From Sphingobacteriia bacterium (GTDB lineage Bacteria > Bacteroidota > Bacteroidia > Bacteroidales > UBA7960), in NCBI GenBank assembly GCA_011390575.1, contig JAABSE010000029.1, forward strand, positions 1 through 42,837: a stretch of 42,837 nt of DNA. Direction: 5' to 3'. The position numbers and the translations under genes were made by a program. The notes below the pieces were generated by a model that was given only the letters and a program-made list of their open reading frames with translations, was not told the origin of the DNA and did no database searches. Shown here piece by piece: positions 27,673-36,491 of this stretch (positions are counted from its first letter, which is position 1; the number at the start of each line of letters is the position of its first letter).

Positions 27673-28758
27673 TTAAGTTGTTATATAATTTTTATAAACA
27701 CTCTGAATCCCTTCTTCTAGATCTATTTTGTATTGCCAGTTGAGGCTCTTTAACAAAGAAACATCCAGTTGTTTTCTGGGTGTACCATCGGGTTTGGTTT
27801 TATCCCAAATAATTTCGCCATTAAACCCTGTAATTCTTTTGACCAATTCGGCAAGCTCTTTAATCGTCAGATCAATTCCGGTACCGATGTTTATATGGGT
27901 TTGTCCCAGTTGACCATAGAGTTTGCCTGCCTGAACGTTTTCAACTACATAAATGCAAGCATCGGCCATATCATCAACATGCAGAAACTCTCTGTATACT
28001 TCACCTGTTCCCCAGAGCTTAACGGTTGTTGGGTTTTTTCCTGAAGAAGTGTTTCCGGATACTCCAAATTCAGCCAAAACAGATAAAATTTCTTGTTCGC
28101 TGCTTTTACCGGATATTCCTTTTATCGGGTTCTGATCCAAATCTGCTCTGATAGCACTCCAATTGTGGGTTTCGATGCATTTGCCAAGGTGCATTTTTCT
28201 GATTAATGCAGGCAAAACGTGGGACTTTTCCAAATCGTAATTATCATTGGGTCCGAAAAGGTTGGTGGGCATCACAGATATAAAATTGCTCCCATATTGC
28301 TTAAAATAACTTTCGCACATTTTAATGCCTGCAATTTTGGCTATAGCATAGGGTTCATTGGTATATTCCAGGGGGCCGGTCAGCAGGTATTCTTCCTTCA
28401 TTGGCTGAGGAGCAAGCTTAGGATAAATACAGGAACTTCCCAGAAACAAGAGTTTTTCAACACCATGTTTATGCGATGCATGTATGATGTTGTTTTGAAT
28501 CATGAGATTTTCATATATAAATTCAGCCCTGTATACGTTATTGGCCACAATTCCTCCTACTTTTGCTGCTGCAAGAAATACATAAGCAGGTTTTTCCGCT
28601 TCAAAAAATGCATCAACATCTGCCTGAACACGAAGATCGAGCTCATTAAAAGATTTGCAGGTAATATTTCTATACCCCCTGGCAATTAAATTACGTCTAA
28701 TTGCTGAGCCTACCATTCCATTATGGCCGGCTATGTAAATTTTTTTATCGTGTTCCAT
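27673..28758 (-). CDS. fcl: GDP-L-fucose synthase (GDP-4-keto-6-deoxymannose epimerase/reductase)
   Basis: This NADPH-dependent enzyme catalyses the last step of GDP-L-fucose synthesis. The NADP-binding motif is IAGHNGMVGSAIRR (residues 9-22). LGSSCIYPKLAPQPMKEEYL (residues 106-125) supplies the catalytic Ser/Cys, and Tyr137/Lys141 (YAIAK) are the SDR pair. MPTNLFGPNDNYD and YREFLHVDDMADA are also diagnostic. At 361 residues it is longer than the E. coli protein (about 320). The extra approx. 40 residues lie in the segment WSAIRADLDQNPIKGISGK to SGNTSSGKNP, a length variant I associate with Bacteroidota homologues. gmd, the preceding step, lies upstream across a 702-base gap. Confidence 0.95.
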   Translation of the reverse strand: MEHDKKIYIAGHNGMVGSAIRRNLIARGYRNITCKSFNELDLRVQADVDAFFEAEKPAYVFLAAAKVGGIVANNVYRAEFIYENLMIQNNIIHASHKHGVEKLLFLGSSCIYPKLAPQPMKEEYLLTGPLEYTNEPYAIAKIAGIKMCESYFKQYGSNFISVMPTNLFGPNDNYDLEKSHVLPALIRKMHLGKCIETHNWSAIRADLDQNPIKGISGKSSEQEILSVLAEFGVSGNTSSGKNPTTVKLWGTGEVYREFLHVDDMADACIYVVENVQAGKLYGQLGQTHINIGTGIDLTIKELAELVKRITGFNGEIIWDKTKPDGTPRKQLDVSLLKSLNWQYKIDLEEGIQSVYKNYITT

Positions 28759-29460
28759 TTTTTAAAATTTCTATTTGGTTTTCTGAATGTATAAACATTT
28801 CCGTGGTTTCATTGTCTCAGCTATATTTTTTATCCTGAAACATCTGAATTTGCTTAAAAAGGAGAAAGTATATTCTTCCTCTTTTAGCCTGGATTGTTTA
28901 TTGTTTAAGTTTTTTACCGGATGACTGTATTACAAACCCTGTCCTCTGGTTTGTGCAGGGTTCAATGTTTAGACATGGTCTCCCGGCATATGTAAATATA
29001 TTTCTATAAGCCTTTCTTCAAAGCATTTATTGAAAAGGATTATTCTTTTTTTCAGGAAACCTGCATTTGCACCGGCTCTCAAAAAAAATACGCTACATGT
29101 GCAAGTTTCGTATAATCAGTCACTCAAGTCAGGTTATTTTCGAATTAAACTTGCATAAGCACTGCGCTCTCAAAAGGAAATGAACCGAAAGGAGTGAGCC
29201 CGTGAGCTCCCTGAAACATATTAATTTGCGAATAAAAAACCACAATGCAAGTCCCATAAGTCCAATTGAACTTGAAAAGTAAGCCCAGCGAAGCTAATTA
29301 CTTAAATAAATATTTTTCTGATGAAAAATCCATGATTAAACTTTGAATACTCGTGAGGATGACGATTTGAAAAACCAATTGACTAACAGTGTGAATGGAA
29401 ATTCCGGATGTTTCCAAAGGACTATTAGCAAACAAATTCAGAGAGATACAGTAATCAGAT
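28759..29460. other. 702-base intergenic region between gmd and fcl
   Basis: I see no supportable gene. Inside it is a small nested repeat: tgcaagttt (29100-29108) and aaacttgca (29147-29155) are exact inverted repeats, bracketed by a direct repeat gctctcaaaa (29075-29084 and 29166-29175). This could be chance, a relic of a small mobile element or a structured leader. The gap is odd because gmd and fcl are normally adjacent. Confidence 0.5.
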
Positions 29461-30507
29461 TCAGGAGTTACGGGTTTTGGCTTTTTCGTAATCCGCTTCT
29501 ACCATGATTCTTACCAGGTCTTTAAACTTTGTTTTAGGTTCCCAACCTAACTTTTGTCTGGCTTTGGAGTAGTCACCAATGAGAAGCTCTACTTCTGTAG
29601 GCCTGAAATATCGGGGGTCAATTCCAACTACTTCTTTACCGTCAGATTTACGGATACCTACCTCGTGGACACCCTGTCCTTTCCATTCTATTCCGTCGCC
29701 AAGAACATCAAAGGCCTCTTCTATGTACTCTCTTACAGTATGGGTTTCGTTGGTGGCTAAAACAAAATCCTCGGGTTCATCAACCTGCAACATCCGCCAC
29801 ATTCCTTCCACATATTCGGGTGCATATCCCCAGTCGCGCTTGGCATCAATATTTCCAAATAATATTTTGTCTTCAAGACCGGCCATGATTCTTGCTACAC
29901 CTACACTGGCTTTTCGGGTTACAAAGGTTTTGCCTCGTCTTTCACTTTCATGATTAAACAGGATCCCGTTACAGGCAAAAAGGTTATACGCTTCCCGATA
30001 GTTTACCACAATCCAGTATGCATAAAGTTTTGCTGCGGCATAAGGGCTGCGGGGATAAAAAGGAGTTGTTTCTTTTTGCGGAACTTCCTGAACTTTTCCA
30101 TATAGCTCAGAGGTTGAGGCTTGATAGAACTTTGTTTTTATGCCTGTTTCCTTTATGGCATCCAGAAAACGAAGAGTACCTACACCATCTACTTCAGCTG
30201 TATATTCGGGAACTTCGAAGGAAACCTGCACGTGGCTTTGTGCTCCTAAATTATAGATTTCATCCGGACGAATTTTCTCAACAAGCCTGTTTAGGTTACT
30301 TGAATCGGTTAAATCACCATAATGAAGGAAGAATCTTTTGTTTAATAAATCCTTTTGATGATAGATATGGTCAATCCGGAATGTGTTGAAAGAACTGGCC
30401 CTTCTTATGATACCATGCACATCATAGCCTTTTTCAAGTAGTAATTCAGTCAGGTATGAGCCGTCTTGTCCCGTTATTCCTGATATTAATGCAACTTTTT
30501 TATTCAT
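29461..30507 (-). CDS. gmd: GDP-mannose 4,6-dehydratase
   Basis: This enzyme converts GDP-D-mannose to GDP-4-keto-6-deoxy-D-mannose, the first committed step to GDP-L-fucose. At 348 residues it has normal length. The NADP motif is [19 protein letters not shown] (residues 10-28). Other signatures are [16 protein letters not shown] (residues 131-146, with catalytic Thr132 and Glu134), Tyr156/Lys160 in [22 protein letters not shown] with its nucleotide-binding arginines, and [15 protein letters not shown]. It is the first gene downstream of the terminator at 30798-30839 and has its own candidate promoter, so it begins a new transcript. fcl follows after a long gap. It acts in the cytoplasm, probably as a multimer as in other Gmd proteins. 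Confidence 0.96.
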   Translation of the reverse strand: MNKKVALISGITGQDGSYLTELLLEKGYDVHGIIRRASSFNTFRIDHIYHQKDLLNKRFFLHYGDLTDSSNLNRLVEKIRPDEIYNLGAQSHVQVSFEVPEYTAEVDGVGTLRFLDAIKETGIKTKFYQASTSELYGKVQEVPQKETTPFYPRSPYAAAKLYAYWIVVNYREAYNLFACNGILFNHESERRGKTFVTRKASVGVARIMAGLEDKILFGNIDAKRDWGYAPEYVEGMWRMLQVDEPEDFVLATNETHTVREYIEEAFDVLGDGIEWKGQGVHEVGIRKSDGKEVVGIDPRYFRPTEVELLIGDYSKARQKLGWEPKTKFKDLVRIMVEADYEKAKTRNS

Positions 30508-30539
30508 TATTCGATTTTTTAAAAGATTTCACAGAAAGG

Positions 30540-30547
30540 CAAAATTA
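30540..30547 (-). promoter_or_regulatory. Candidate -7 box (TAATTTTG) upstream of gmd
   Basis: The minus strand reads TAATTTTG, an exact TAnnTTTG match, 32 bases before the gmd ATG. A TTG lies about 23 bases further upstream, slightly outside the usual -33 spacing. Confidence 0.5.
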
Positions 30548-30797
30548 GTCAAAATAATAATGTTGTTGATCAATTTGTTGTTATTTACAGTTAACTAATA
30601 AATAAATTATGACAAAGAAGTTATTTTATTAGAACTATTAGTTTATTTGTTTGCTGTATCTGTCCTGTAGGATTTCATTTTTCCGCAAATATATTTATTT
30701 ACAAGTTATGTTTAGCCAATGACTTATTAAAATATTTGCAGTTAAAAATTCTGCAACTGATTGGGGGGGGAGTCACCGTCTTTTGGCAGCGAACCTG

Positions 30798-30839
30798 AAA
30801 AAAACCGATTCAGCCTTAAAAGCTTGAATCGGTTTTTTT
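30798..30839 (-). terminator. Rho-independent (probably bidirectional) terminator after the glycosylphosphotransferase gene
   Basis: aaaaaaaccgattca (30798-30812) pairs with tgaatcggttttttt (30825-30839) around a 12-base loop that can shorten by inner pairing. A and T tracts on both sides allow termination on either strand. It lies 55 bases past the stop of the gene at 30894-32348 and separates it from gmd. Confidence 0.88.
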
Positions 30840-30893
30840 GAATCTGCTTGCATCCATCAGGCACAGAGTATGATATTGCTACCTGTTATAACA

Positions 30894-32348
30894 TTACCTT
30901 CCGGTTGCAAAAATCATAGTAGAAATCGTTTTGAAAATCAATTTGATGTCTTTGGTCAATGACCAGTTATCGATATAATTGAGATCCATGCGCATCCACT
31001 TTTCAAATTTGATATCATTTCTGTGTGGCATAATTTGCCATGTGCAGGTAATGCCGGGTTTTACTGAAAGTCTTCGAAGTTGCCAGCGCTCATATTGTTT
31101 TACCTCAGATTCCAGAGGGGGTCTGGGTCCAATGAGAGACATTTCTCCCAATACAACGTTATACAGCTGAGGCAGTTCATCCAGGCCTGTTTTCCTCAGG
31201 ATTTTTCCAATAGGAGTAATTCTGGGATCATCTTTTAGTTTAAAGGTAGGTCCATCCATCTCATTCTGCTCTCTTAGCTTTTCCATCATGGCTTCGGCAT
31301 TGGCTACCATGGTTCTGAATTTGTAAAGCTTAAATTTTCGCCCTCGCAGTCCTATTCTTTCCTGGGCAAAGAAAATGGGGCCGTCAGAACTAAGTTTAAC
31401 CAAAGCGCTTATCATTAATAATACCGGTAAAAGCAATATCAGAGCAACGGACGAGAACAGAACATCAGTAACTGTTTTTACATCATGGGCCAGTTTCCTG
31501 GAGGGGATATCAACCAGGGTGAGTTTTCCGGCTTCATTTAGTGTTTTTAGCTGCACCTTTTCAGGTGCTAATGTTGATACGTTGGATTGTACCCTGAATA
31601 CTACTCCGATTTCATTGGCCAGCCGTGCAATTTGGCGAACTTCGGTTTTAAGTATATGTTTTTTACAATAAAATACTTCGTCAACAACCTGGCTCTCCAA
31701 AATGTAGGAAAGATTCTCGGCACCTGAAATAATAGGGATTTCTTGTCCGAATTTATTCTTTATAAGTTTGGATTGGGTTATGATGGCCCGGATATTGAAG
31801 CCCCAATCTTTCTGATTGGATAATTTGTCAATAATCTGATAAGAGCAGGAATCTCCGATAATAACAATATGGCGCAGGTTGTATCCATTGATTCGATAGA
31901 CACGAAGGAAGTGGATAGTCAGCAACCGCAGGCCCAGGGTTATTATGAAGCTCAGGTGTACGTGCAGAAAAATAAGCATCAAAGGAATATCGCTGAGACT
32001 GAGTACAAATTTTAAAGCTACCAGACTCAGGAAGATTAAAAAATATCCTCTAAAGAATAGCAATACAGCACTGATATATCTTTGTGCACGGGGAAGCATT
32101 GCCATTGAAGTTACCTGGGAAAGAACAAACCAGAGGAAAATAAAAAAGAATGCATAAATGCCGAATTGATAGATGTTAAAGTTCCATGAATTGTCTGCAA
32201 AAAACAACCAATTGGTTAAAATAAAAGATAATGGAATTATAAACAAGACGGTAAAGAATTCCACTACATTCAGCATCCATTTAAGGTCTAGTTTGTATCT
32301 GGTCTCAAGGTCTTTAATGTTTTTAAATAATGTAGATGTTTTTAACAT
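30894..32348 (-). CDS. Exopolysaccharide polyprenyl glycosylphosphotransferase (WbaP/WcaJ-type initiating enzyme)
   Basis: This enzyme transfers a hexose-1-phosphate from a nucleotide sugar to undecaprenyl phosphate, starting each repeat unit. At 484 residues it has the full-length architecture. N-terminal membrane helices span residues about 25-150. A CoA-binding-like Rossmann region follows (HIVIIGDSCSYQIIDKL, about 160-176). A further membrane helix lies near 290-310, then the catalytic domain with SSDGPIFFAQERIGLRGRKF, LYKFRTMVANAEAM, and GLDELPQLYNVVLGEMSLIG followed by PRPP. The DELPQ acidic pair and the PRPP motif are conserved in the family. It is the first gene of the locus in reading direction, with its own promoter and terminator. 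The sugar (glucose, galactose or an N-acetylated sugar) is not determined by sequence. Confidence 0.94.
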   Translation of the reverse strand: MLKTSTLFKNIKDLETRYKLDLKWMLNVVEFFTVLFIIPLSFILTNWLFFADNSWNFNIYQFGIYAFFFIFLWFVLSQVTSMAMLPRAQRYISAVLLFFRGYFLIFLSLVALKFVLSLSDIPLMLIFLHVHLSFIITLGLRLLTIHFLRVYRINGYNLRHIVIIGDSCSYQIIDKLSNQKDWGFNIRAIITQSKLIKNKFGQEIPIISGAENLSYILESQVVDEVFYCKKHILKTEVRQIARLANEIGVVFRVQSNVSTLAPEKVQLKTLNEAGKLTLVDIPSRKLAHDVKTVTDVLFSSVALILLLPVLLMISALVKLSSDGPIFFAQERIGLRGRKFKLYKFRTMVANAEAMMEKLREQNEMDGPTFKLKDDPRITPIGKILRKTGLDELPQLYNVVLGEMSLIGPRPPLESEVKQYERWQLRRLSVKPGITCTWQIMPHRNDIKFEKWMRMDLNYIDNWSLTKDIKLIFKTISTMIFATGR

Positions 32349-32687
32349 AATTAAACTAATGTTTGGGTTTTGTCTATTGAATTTACAGCTTTAACCAAAT
32401 ATAATCAAAATTAAGGCAATAAAACATAAGACTAAACCCGCATTTTTATACTTCGGTAAACACGTAGAAAATTAGGATGAAAAAATGGAATTGTAAAGTT
32501 AAATGGTTGATTAAAAACGGGTTTACATTTTTTGGGGGAGTGGTTTCTTGGGTTGTATCATTCAACTGTATTGTTGTGCAAAATGCAGATTTACTTCAAT
32601 GAAACCTAATTAATATTAGATGTACTGCAAAATAGATGCGATTTGTTCGTTTTTTTGGTTAATTATATTAACCAAATGGGCGGGCAA
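32349..32687. other. 339-base intergenic region at the right border of the polysaccharide locus
   Basis: AT-rich spacer between the GNAT gene and the glycosylphosphotransferase gene. Beyond the promoter box at 32396-32403 I see no gene, repeat or clear terminator. Confidence 0.55.
32396..32403 (-). promoter_or_regulatory. Candidate -7 box (TATATTTG) for the glycosylphosphotransferase gene
   Basis: The minus strand reads TATATTTG, an exact TAnnTTTG match, 47 bases before the ATG at 32348. The start site would fall about 40 bases before the ATG. The nearest upstream TTG is closer than the usual -33 spacing. Confidence 0.55.
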
Positions 32688-33110
32688 TTAAAATTTTCTT
32701 ATGATATACACCAGGTAGTCGCCGAGATAGGAGAACCCAAGGCTTTTGTAAAGATGGATAGCCGCTTCATTGGAGCGATGAACTTCAAGTTTTATTTGTA
32801 TGTTTTTTTCCTTTGCAAAAGCGATGGATTGCAAGGCCAGCAGTTTTCCAATTCCTTGCCTTTGAAAGGAGGGAAGGACTCCAAAATGATGGAGATGAAG
32901 ACGACGACCGTCAAAGGTCATCCAGGATGTAGCCACTAGCACTCCGCTTTTATGTACCACCACCAAAAGTTTACCTCCGATTTTGAGACTTAGTTCTATG
33001 GTTTGCTGGTTGTCTCCGCGCTGTGCACCTCCTAATCCGGTTTGATTCCAGAGTTTTTCTATGGCAGGAAAGTCTGCAGGTTCATAGTCTCTGATAAGCA
33101 AATCTGACAT
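32688..33110 (-). CDS. GNAT-family N-acetyltransferase
   Basis: This 140-residue single-domain protein has the GNAT order. The N-terminus LLIRDYEPADFPAIEKLW is the first strand and helix, a beta hairpin follows (LLVVVHKSGVLVATSWMTFD), and the acetyl-CoA pyrophosphate-binding motif A is HHFGVLPSFQRQGIGKLL (Q-R-Q-G-I-G). The C-terminal SNEAAIHLYKSLGFSYLGD is motif B. It would acetylate an amine with acetyl-CoA in the cytoplasm; the substrate cannot be predicted. It lies on the boundary between the polysaccharide locus and housekeeping genes, so a link to the glycan is only possible. The next gene upstream is a pantothenate kinase gene 120 bases away. Confidence 0.88.
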   Translation of the reverse strand: MSDLLIRDYEPADFPAIEKLWNQTGLGGAQRGDNQQTIELSLKIGGKLLVVVHKSGVLVATSWMTFDGRRLHLHHFGVLPSFQRQGIGKLLALQSIAFAKEKNIQIKLEVHRSNEAAIHLYKSLGFSYLGDYLVYIIRKF

Positions 33111-33230
33111 AAAAGAAGTTTTTAAAGGCGTATATTCCTGATGTGGTTATATGGATTAGCAAAATATCAATCTCAGATATCCCCGGAGGAGATTGACAAT
33201 GTAATAGTATCAGGGAAAAAGCATAGGGTT

Positions 33231-34046
33231 TCAGTGATTTTTATAACTTATAGCAGCTCCAATGGCGGTGCAGTGTTGTGCATATTTAGGGGTGTGAAAT
33301 TTTACATTATAAAGCTTAGCCAGTTCATGAAAAGTTTTCTGAGCCTGGGGTACTTTTACCAGGTTTCCTGTCATGACAATATCGTTATCTTTCTCGATTT
33401 TAGAAGCAAGCACTGCCATCATCCCGATAGTTTGAAAAACCATGTTAAGCAGGGCTTTCACCAGGTCACTTTTCGTGGCCTTATCACTCATTTTTCCAAA
33501 ATTGGAGGCGGTGAGTGTAGGAGGGAGGTTGCCTATATCTCCCTGGGTTATATCCCTGATGCTCAAATCTACCAATGACAAATCTCCGCTTTCGGCAAGG
33601 TTTACGATATTATCGAAATCCGAAAGGTTAAGCATTGCTTTGGATAGTCCGAGAATGGTACCCCCTCCAACTCCGGTACCACCCATATGGGAAATGCAGT
33701 TTCCGTTGGCTTTCACAAGTGCTGTGCCGGTACCCATGCTTACAATTACAGCCTTTTCAAGTCCGGAAAGGTACAAACCGCCATGGCCCAAAGCTTTGAA
33801 TTCTTCCACCTTTTCTACCGGGATTCCCAGCAAATCTTTTTGAATAAAACTTGCCCCCGCTCCCGTCATTCTGATGAGTTCAATATCTTTTATGGATAAT
33901 GCATTGGCATTTAAAAATTTACCCAAAGCGCCTGCTGCAGAGGCGATGGGGTCATTGGCTTCCACTGTAAGGGGTTCAAGAAGCAGAGTTTCTTTGATGC
34001 CAACAATTTTTGTGGTGCTTCCACCTATATCGATACCGATTATCAT
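33231..34046 (-). CDS. coaW: Type II pantothenate kinase (Fumble-like, ASKHA fold)
   Basis: This enzyme phosphorylates pantothenate with ATP, the first step of coenzyme A synthesis. The 271-residue protein begins with the phosphate-1 motif GIDIGGSTTKIVGI (residues 3-16). VEKVEEFKALGHGGLYLSG follows, holding the Glu equivalent to the family's catalytic base. Further motifs are VSMGTGTALVKANG (about 102-115) and MGGTGVGGGTILGLSKAML. This is the CoaW/PanK-II pattern; BadF-type ATPases are more distant. Type II enzymes occur in staphylococci and in some Bacteroidota, and are less strongly feedback-inhibited by CoA than type I. A TAnnTTTG box four bases before the ATG suggests a nearly leaderless transcript. 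It is divergent from hflK. Confidence 0.9.
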   Translation of the reverse strand: MIIGIDIGGSTTKIVGIKETLLLEPLTVEANDPIASAAGALGKFLNANALSIKDIELIRMTGAGASFIQKDLLGIPVEKVEEFKALGHGGLYLSGLEKAVIVSMGTGTALVKANGNCISHMGGTGVGGGTILGLSKAMLNLSDFDNIVNLAESGDLSLVDLSIRDITQGDIGNLPPTLTASNFGKMSDKATKSDLVKALLNMVFQTIGMMAVLASKIEKDNDIVMTGNLVKVPQAQKTFHELAKLYNVKFHTPKYAQHCTAIGAAISYKNH

Positions 34047-34050
34047 GCAC

Positions 34051-34058
34051 CAAAAGTA
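34051..34058 (-). promoter_or_regulatory. Start-proximal -7 box (TACTTTTG) of the pantothenate kinase gene
   Basis: The minus strand reads TACTTTTG-GTGC-ATG, so the consensus box ends four bases before the start codon at 34046. If the box is used, transcription starts at or within a few bases of the ATG. This also supports the chosen start. Confidence 0.5.
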
Positions 34059-34269
34059 AACATTTTTTATTTTCGGAAAAACAGCCCGGACAATTGGACT
34101 GGTGTTATTAATGTATTACCTAAACACAAACTATATCAATTTAAAATGAGCTTTGATTATCCAATGCAGATTGACATCATTGCAAGTCTGATGAAAAAAC
34201 TTTGCCAATATTTTTTTTTGTTTTACCTTGGCCCTGATAAGTAATTTTTATTTTAATCATACATAAACT

Positions 34270-35247
34270 ATGAGAACACCTGAAGAACAAGTACAATACT
34301 ATTCCGACATGATTAGGAAAAACATAAAGATTGTCGTGTTGGTATTGTTAGGGATAATTGTATTATTTACAGCTGTTAAAACTGTAGGCCCTGAAGAGGA
34401 AGGTGTGGTGGTACAATTGGGAAAATATAACCGCACATTACAACCCGGATTAAATTTTATACTGCCTCTTGGAATCGAGCGGATGTATAAAATCCCTGTG
34501 CAACGACAGTTGAAGCAGGAATTTGGTTTTCGCACAGCCGAGGCCGATACCCGCACCCGGTATGCCGGGGGAGATTTTTCGGCTGAATCGCTTATGCTTA
34601 CCGGTGATTTGAACCTTGCAGATGTGGAATGGGTAATTCAATACCGTATTGTAGATTCGTACAATTATCTCTTTAGAGTGAGAAATGCTGAAGATGCTCT
34701 CAGAGATATGTCTGAAGCTGCGGTGCGAAAAATTGTAGGCGACAGAACTGTAAACGAAGTACTTACCGTTGGTCGACAGGAAGTAGCATCTACCGTTGAA
34801 GTTTTATTGCAACGACTGTGTGATGAGTACGAAAATGGCATACGGATAGACCAGGTTGTTTTACAGGATGTGAATCCACCGGAGTCAGTAAAACCTTCTT
34901 TCAATGCTGTAAACCAGGCCCAGCAGGAACGTGAAACCCTCATCAATCAAGCCGAATCGGAATATAACAGGGTGATTCCCAGGGCAAGAGGTGAAGCATA
35001 CGAAACTGTTGAGCTTGCCAATGCTTATGCTCTCAACAGGGTAAACAATGCTCAGGGAGAAGCCGAAAGATTTATCGCTGTGTACACAGAATACATAAGA
35101 GCCCCTGAGGTTACCAGGAAAAGACTATACCTGGAGACCATGGAAACAATAATCCCCAAACTGGGAAATAAAATTATTGTGGATGAAAAGGGAACCAATG
35201 TTCTTCCTCTGCTCAATATTGATAAGCAAAAGTTGCAAAATCCGTAA
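34270..35247 (+). CDS. hflK: FtsH protease activity modulator HflK
   Basis: This 325-residue SPFH/band-7 protein has a single N-terminal membrane helix (IVVLVLLGIIVLFTAVKTV, residues about 21-39) and an SPFH domain beginning GPEEEGVVVQLGKYNRTLQP, in which GLNFILPLGIERMYKIPVQR is typical. A charged helical region with an NQAQQERETLINQAESEYNR heptad pattern (about residues 215-245) forms the HflKC cage wall. HflK and HflC assemble around FtsH in the inner membrane and control degradation of membrane proteins. hflC follows 22 bases downstream. The protein lacks the long glycine/proline-rich N-terminal extension of the E. coli version, as is usual in Bacteroidota. No clear -7 box is seen in the 223-base gap to coaW. 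Confidence 0.94.
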   Translation: MRTPEEQVQYYSDMIRKNIKIVVLVLLGIIVLFTAVKTVGPEEEGVVVQLGKYNRTLQPGLNFILPLGIERMYKIPVQRQLKQEFGFRTAEADTRTRYAGGDFSAESLMLTGDLNLADVEWVIQYRIVDSYNYLFRVRNAEDALRDMSEAAVRKIVGDRTVNEVLTVGRQEVASTVEVLLQRLCDEYENGIRIDQVVLQDVNPPESVKPSFNAVNQAQQERETLINQAESEYNRVIPRARGEAYETVELANAYALNRVNNAQGEAERFIAVYTEYIRAPEVTRKRLYLETMETIIPKLGNKIIVDEKGTNVLPLLNIDKQKLQNP

Positions 35248-35269
35248 AACAACCTAATAGATTAGAATC

Positions 35270-36208
35270 ATGAAACCTAAGAATATAATAATAATATTAA
35301 TCGTTGCTGTTTTGGGCATATTGGCTTACAGCAGCATTTTTATATTAAATGAAACCGAACAGGCCATCGTTACTCAGTTTGGTAAACCCGTAGGAGGACC
35401 ACGTACCGAACCCGGAGTGAATTTCAAAGTCCCCTTTATTCAAAAGGTTCAGCTTTTTGATAAAAGATATCTTAAATGGGATGGAGACCCCAACCAGGTA
35501 CCCACACAAGACAAAAAGTTTATTTTTGTTGACTCCTATGCCCGCTGGCAAATTACCGATCCTTTGCAGTTCTTTATTCGTTTAAGAGATGAGAGGTCCG
35601 GACAATCAAGACTCGATGATATACTCGATGGTGAAACCCGAAACGCAGTTGCAAGTCATGAATTGCTCGACCTGGTGAGATCTACCAACCGCACCCCTGA
35701 GGTATATGATGATTATCTTGAAGACATTGAAATGCTCGAGGAAATCTCTGTAGGGCGCGAAGAAATTGAAGCACTTATCCTGGAAAACGCCAATCAACGA
35801 ACTGCTGATCTGGGCATCAGGATTCTCGATTTCAGGTTTAAGCGGATGAATTACGTGGATGAGGTGAGACAAAATGTGTACGACAGGATGATTAGTGAAC
35901 GTAATCGTATTGCCGACCAGTTTCGTTCTGAAGGACAAGGCGAAGCACGCCGCATAGAAGGTAATAAGGAAAGGGATTTGGCTGAGATTAAATCTGAAGC
36001 ATTTAAAGAGGCAGAAATCATAAGGGGTAAAGCCGATGCTGAAGCCACTGCAATTTATGCCTCAGCATACAACAGAAGTGCTGCCGCCCGCGAATTATAT
36101 ACTTTTCTCAGATCTATGGAAGCGCTTGAGAATTCTTTTGACAAAGAAACCAGTGTTATACTCACTACTGACAGTGAATTGTACAGATTTCTGAAAAGTA
36201 CCAGATAA
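35270..36208 (+). CDS. hflC: FtsH protease activity modulator HflC
   Basis: This 312-residue partner of HflK has the N-terminal membrane anchor NIIIILIVAVLGILAYSSIF (residues 4-23) followed by LNETEQAIVTQFGKPVGG and the SPFH domain. The helical part contains RMISERNRIADQFRSEGQGE and GKADAEATAIYASAYNRS, the hallmark E/A-rich motif of HflC. LYTFLRSMEALENSF near the C-terminus is also characteristic. It is 22 bases after hflK and surely co-transcribed. The transcript ends at the strong hairpin 36399-36427. Confidence 0.95.
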   Translation: MKPKNIIIILIVAVLGILAYSSIFILNETEQAIVTQFGKPVGGPRTEPGVNFKVPFIQKVQLFDKRYLKWDGDPNQVPTQDKKFIFVDSYARWQITDPLQFFIRLRDERSGQSRLDDILDGETRNAVASHELLDLVRSTNRTPEVYDDYLEDIEMLEEISVGREEIEALILENANQRTADLGIRILDFRFKRMNYVDEVRQNVYDRMISERNRIADQFRSEGQGEARRIEGNKERDLAEIKSEAFKEAEIIRGKADAEATAIYASAYNRSAAARELYTFLRSMEALENSFDKETSVILTTDSELYRFLKSTR

Positions 36209-36398
36209 TACTTTGTGGATAAGCAAAATAGAGGTGAACCGGGCCATGGCAATAACTTGATATACAAGCGAATGATTAAAATCTCGCAACAAGGTATAGC
36301 ATACAATACAGATATCCTTGACGATTTATACCGCATTTAGCGGGAGCTCTCCTCGCATGAGCGGGACATGCTCTGACCTGTTTAATCAAATTAAAAAA

Positions 36399-36427
36399 AG
36401 GAGAAAGCAAATCATTTGCTTTCTCCT
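36399..36427. terminator. Bidirectional terminator between hflC and the LutA-like gene
   Basis: aggagaaagcaaa (36399-36411) pairs perfectly with tttgctttctcct (36415-36427) around a 3-base loop. A T-tract (gtttttttttt-like) follows on the plus strand, and an A-tract precedes it, giving T on the minus strand. It serves the two converging transcripts. Confidence 0.9.
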
Positions 36428-36491
36428 GTTTTTTTTGGGGTTATGTTTCTATATTCCAGTTTCCTTCTGAAATATGAAGTTTTATTGATGA

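Noticed and set aside
28219..28689. 156-codon plus-strand frame
   Set aside because: It lies antisense within fcl, whose motifs are intact.
30763..30770. G8 homopolymer as a phase-variable switch
   Set aside because: It is intergenic, about 256 bases upstream of gmd and beyond a terminator, and not positioned between promoter elements, so there is no clear effect of length change.
33141..33578. 145-codon plus-strand frame
   Set aside because: Mostly antisense to the pantothenate kinase gene, and the translation has no family-like features.
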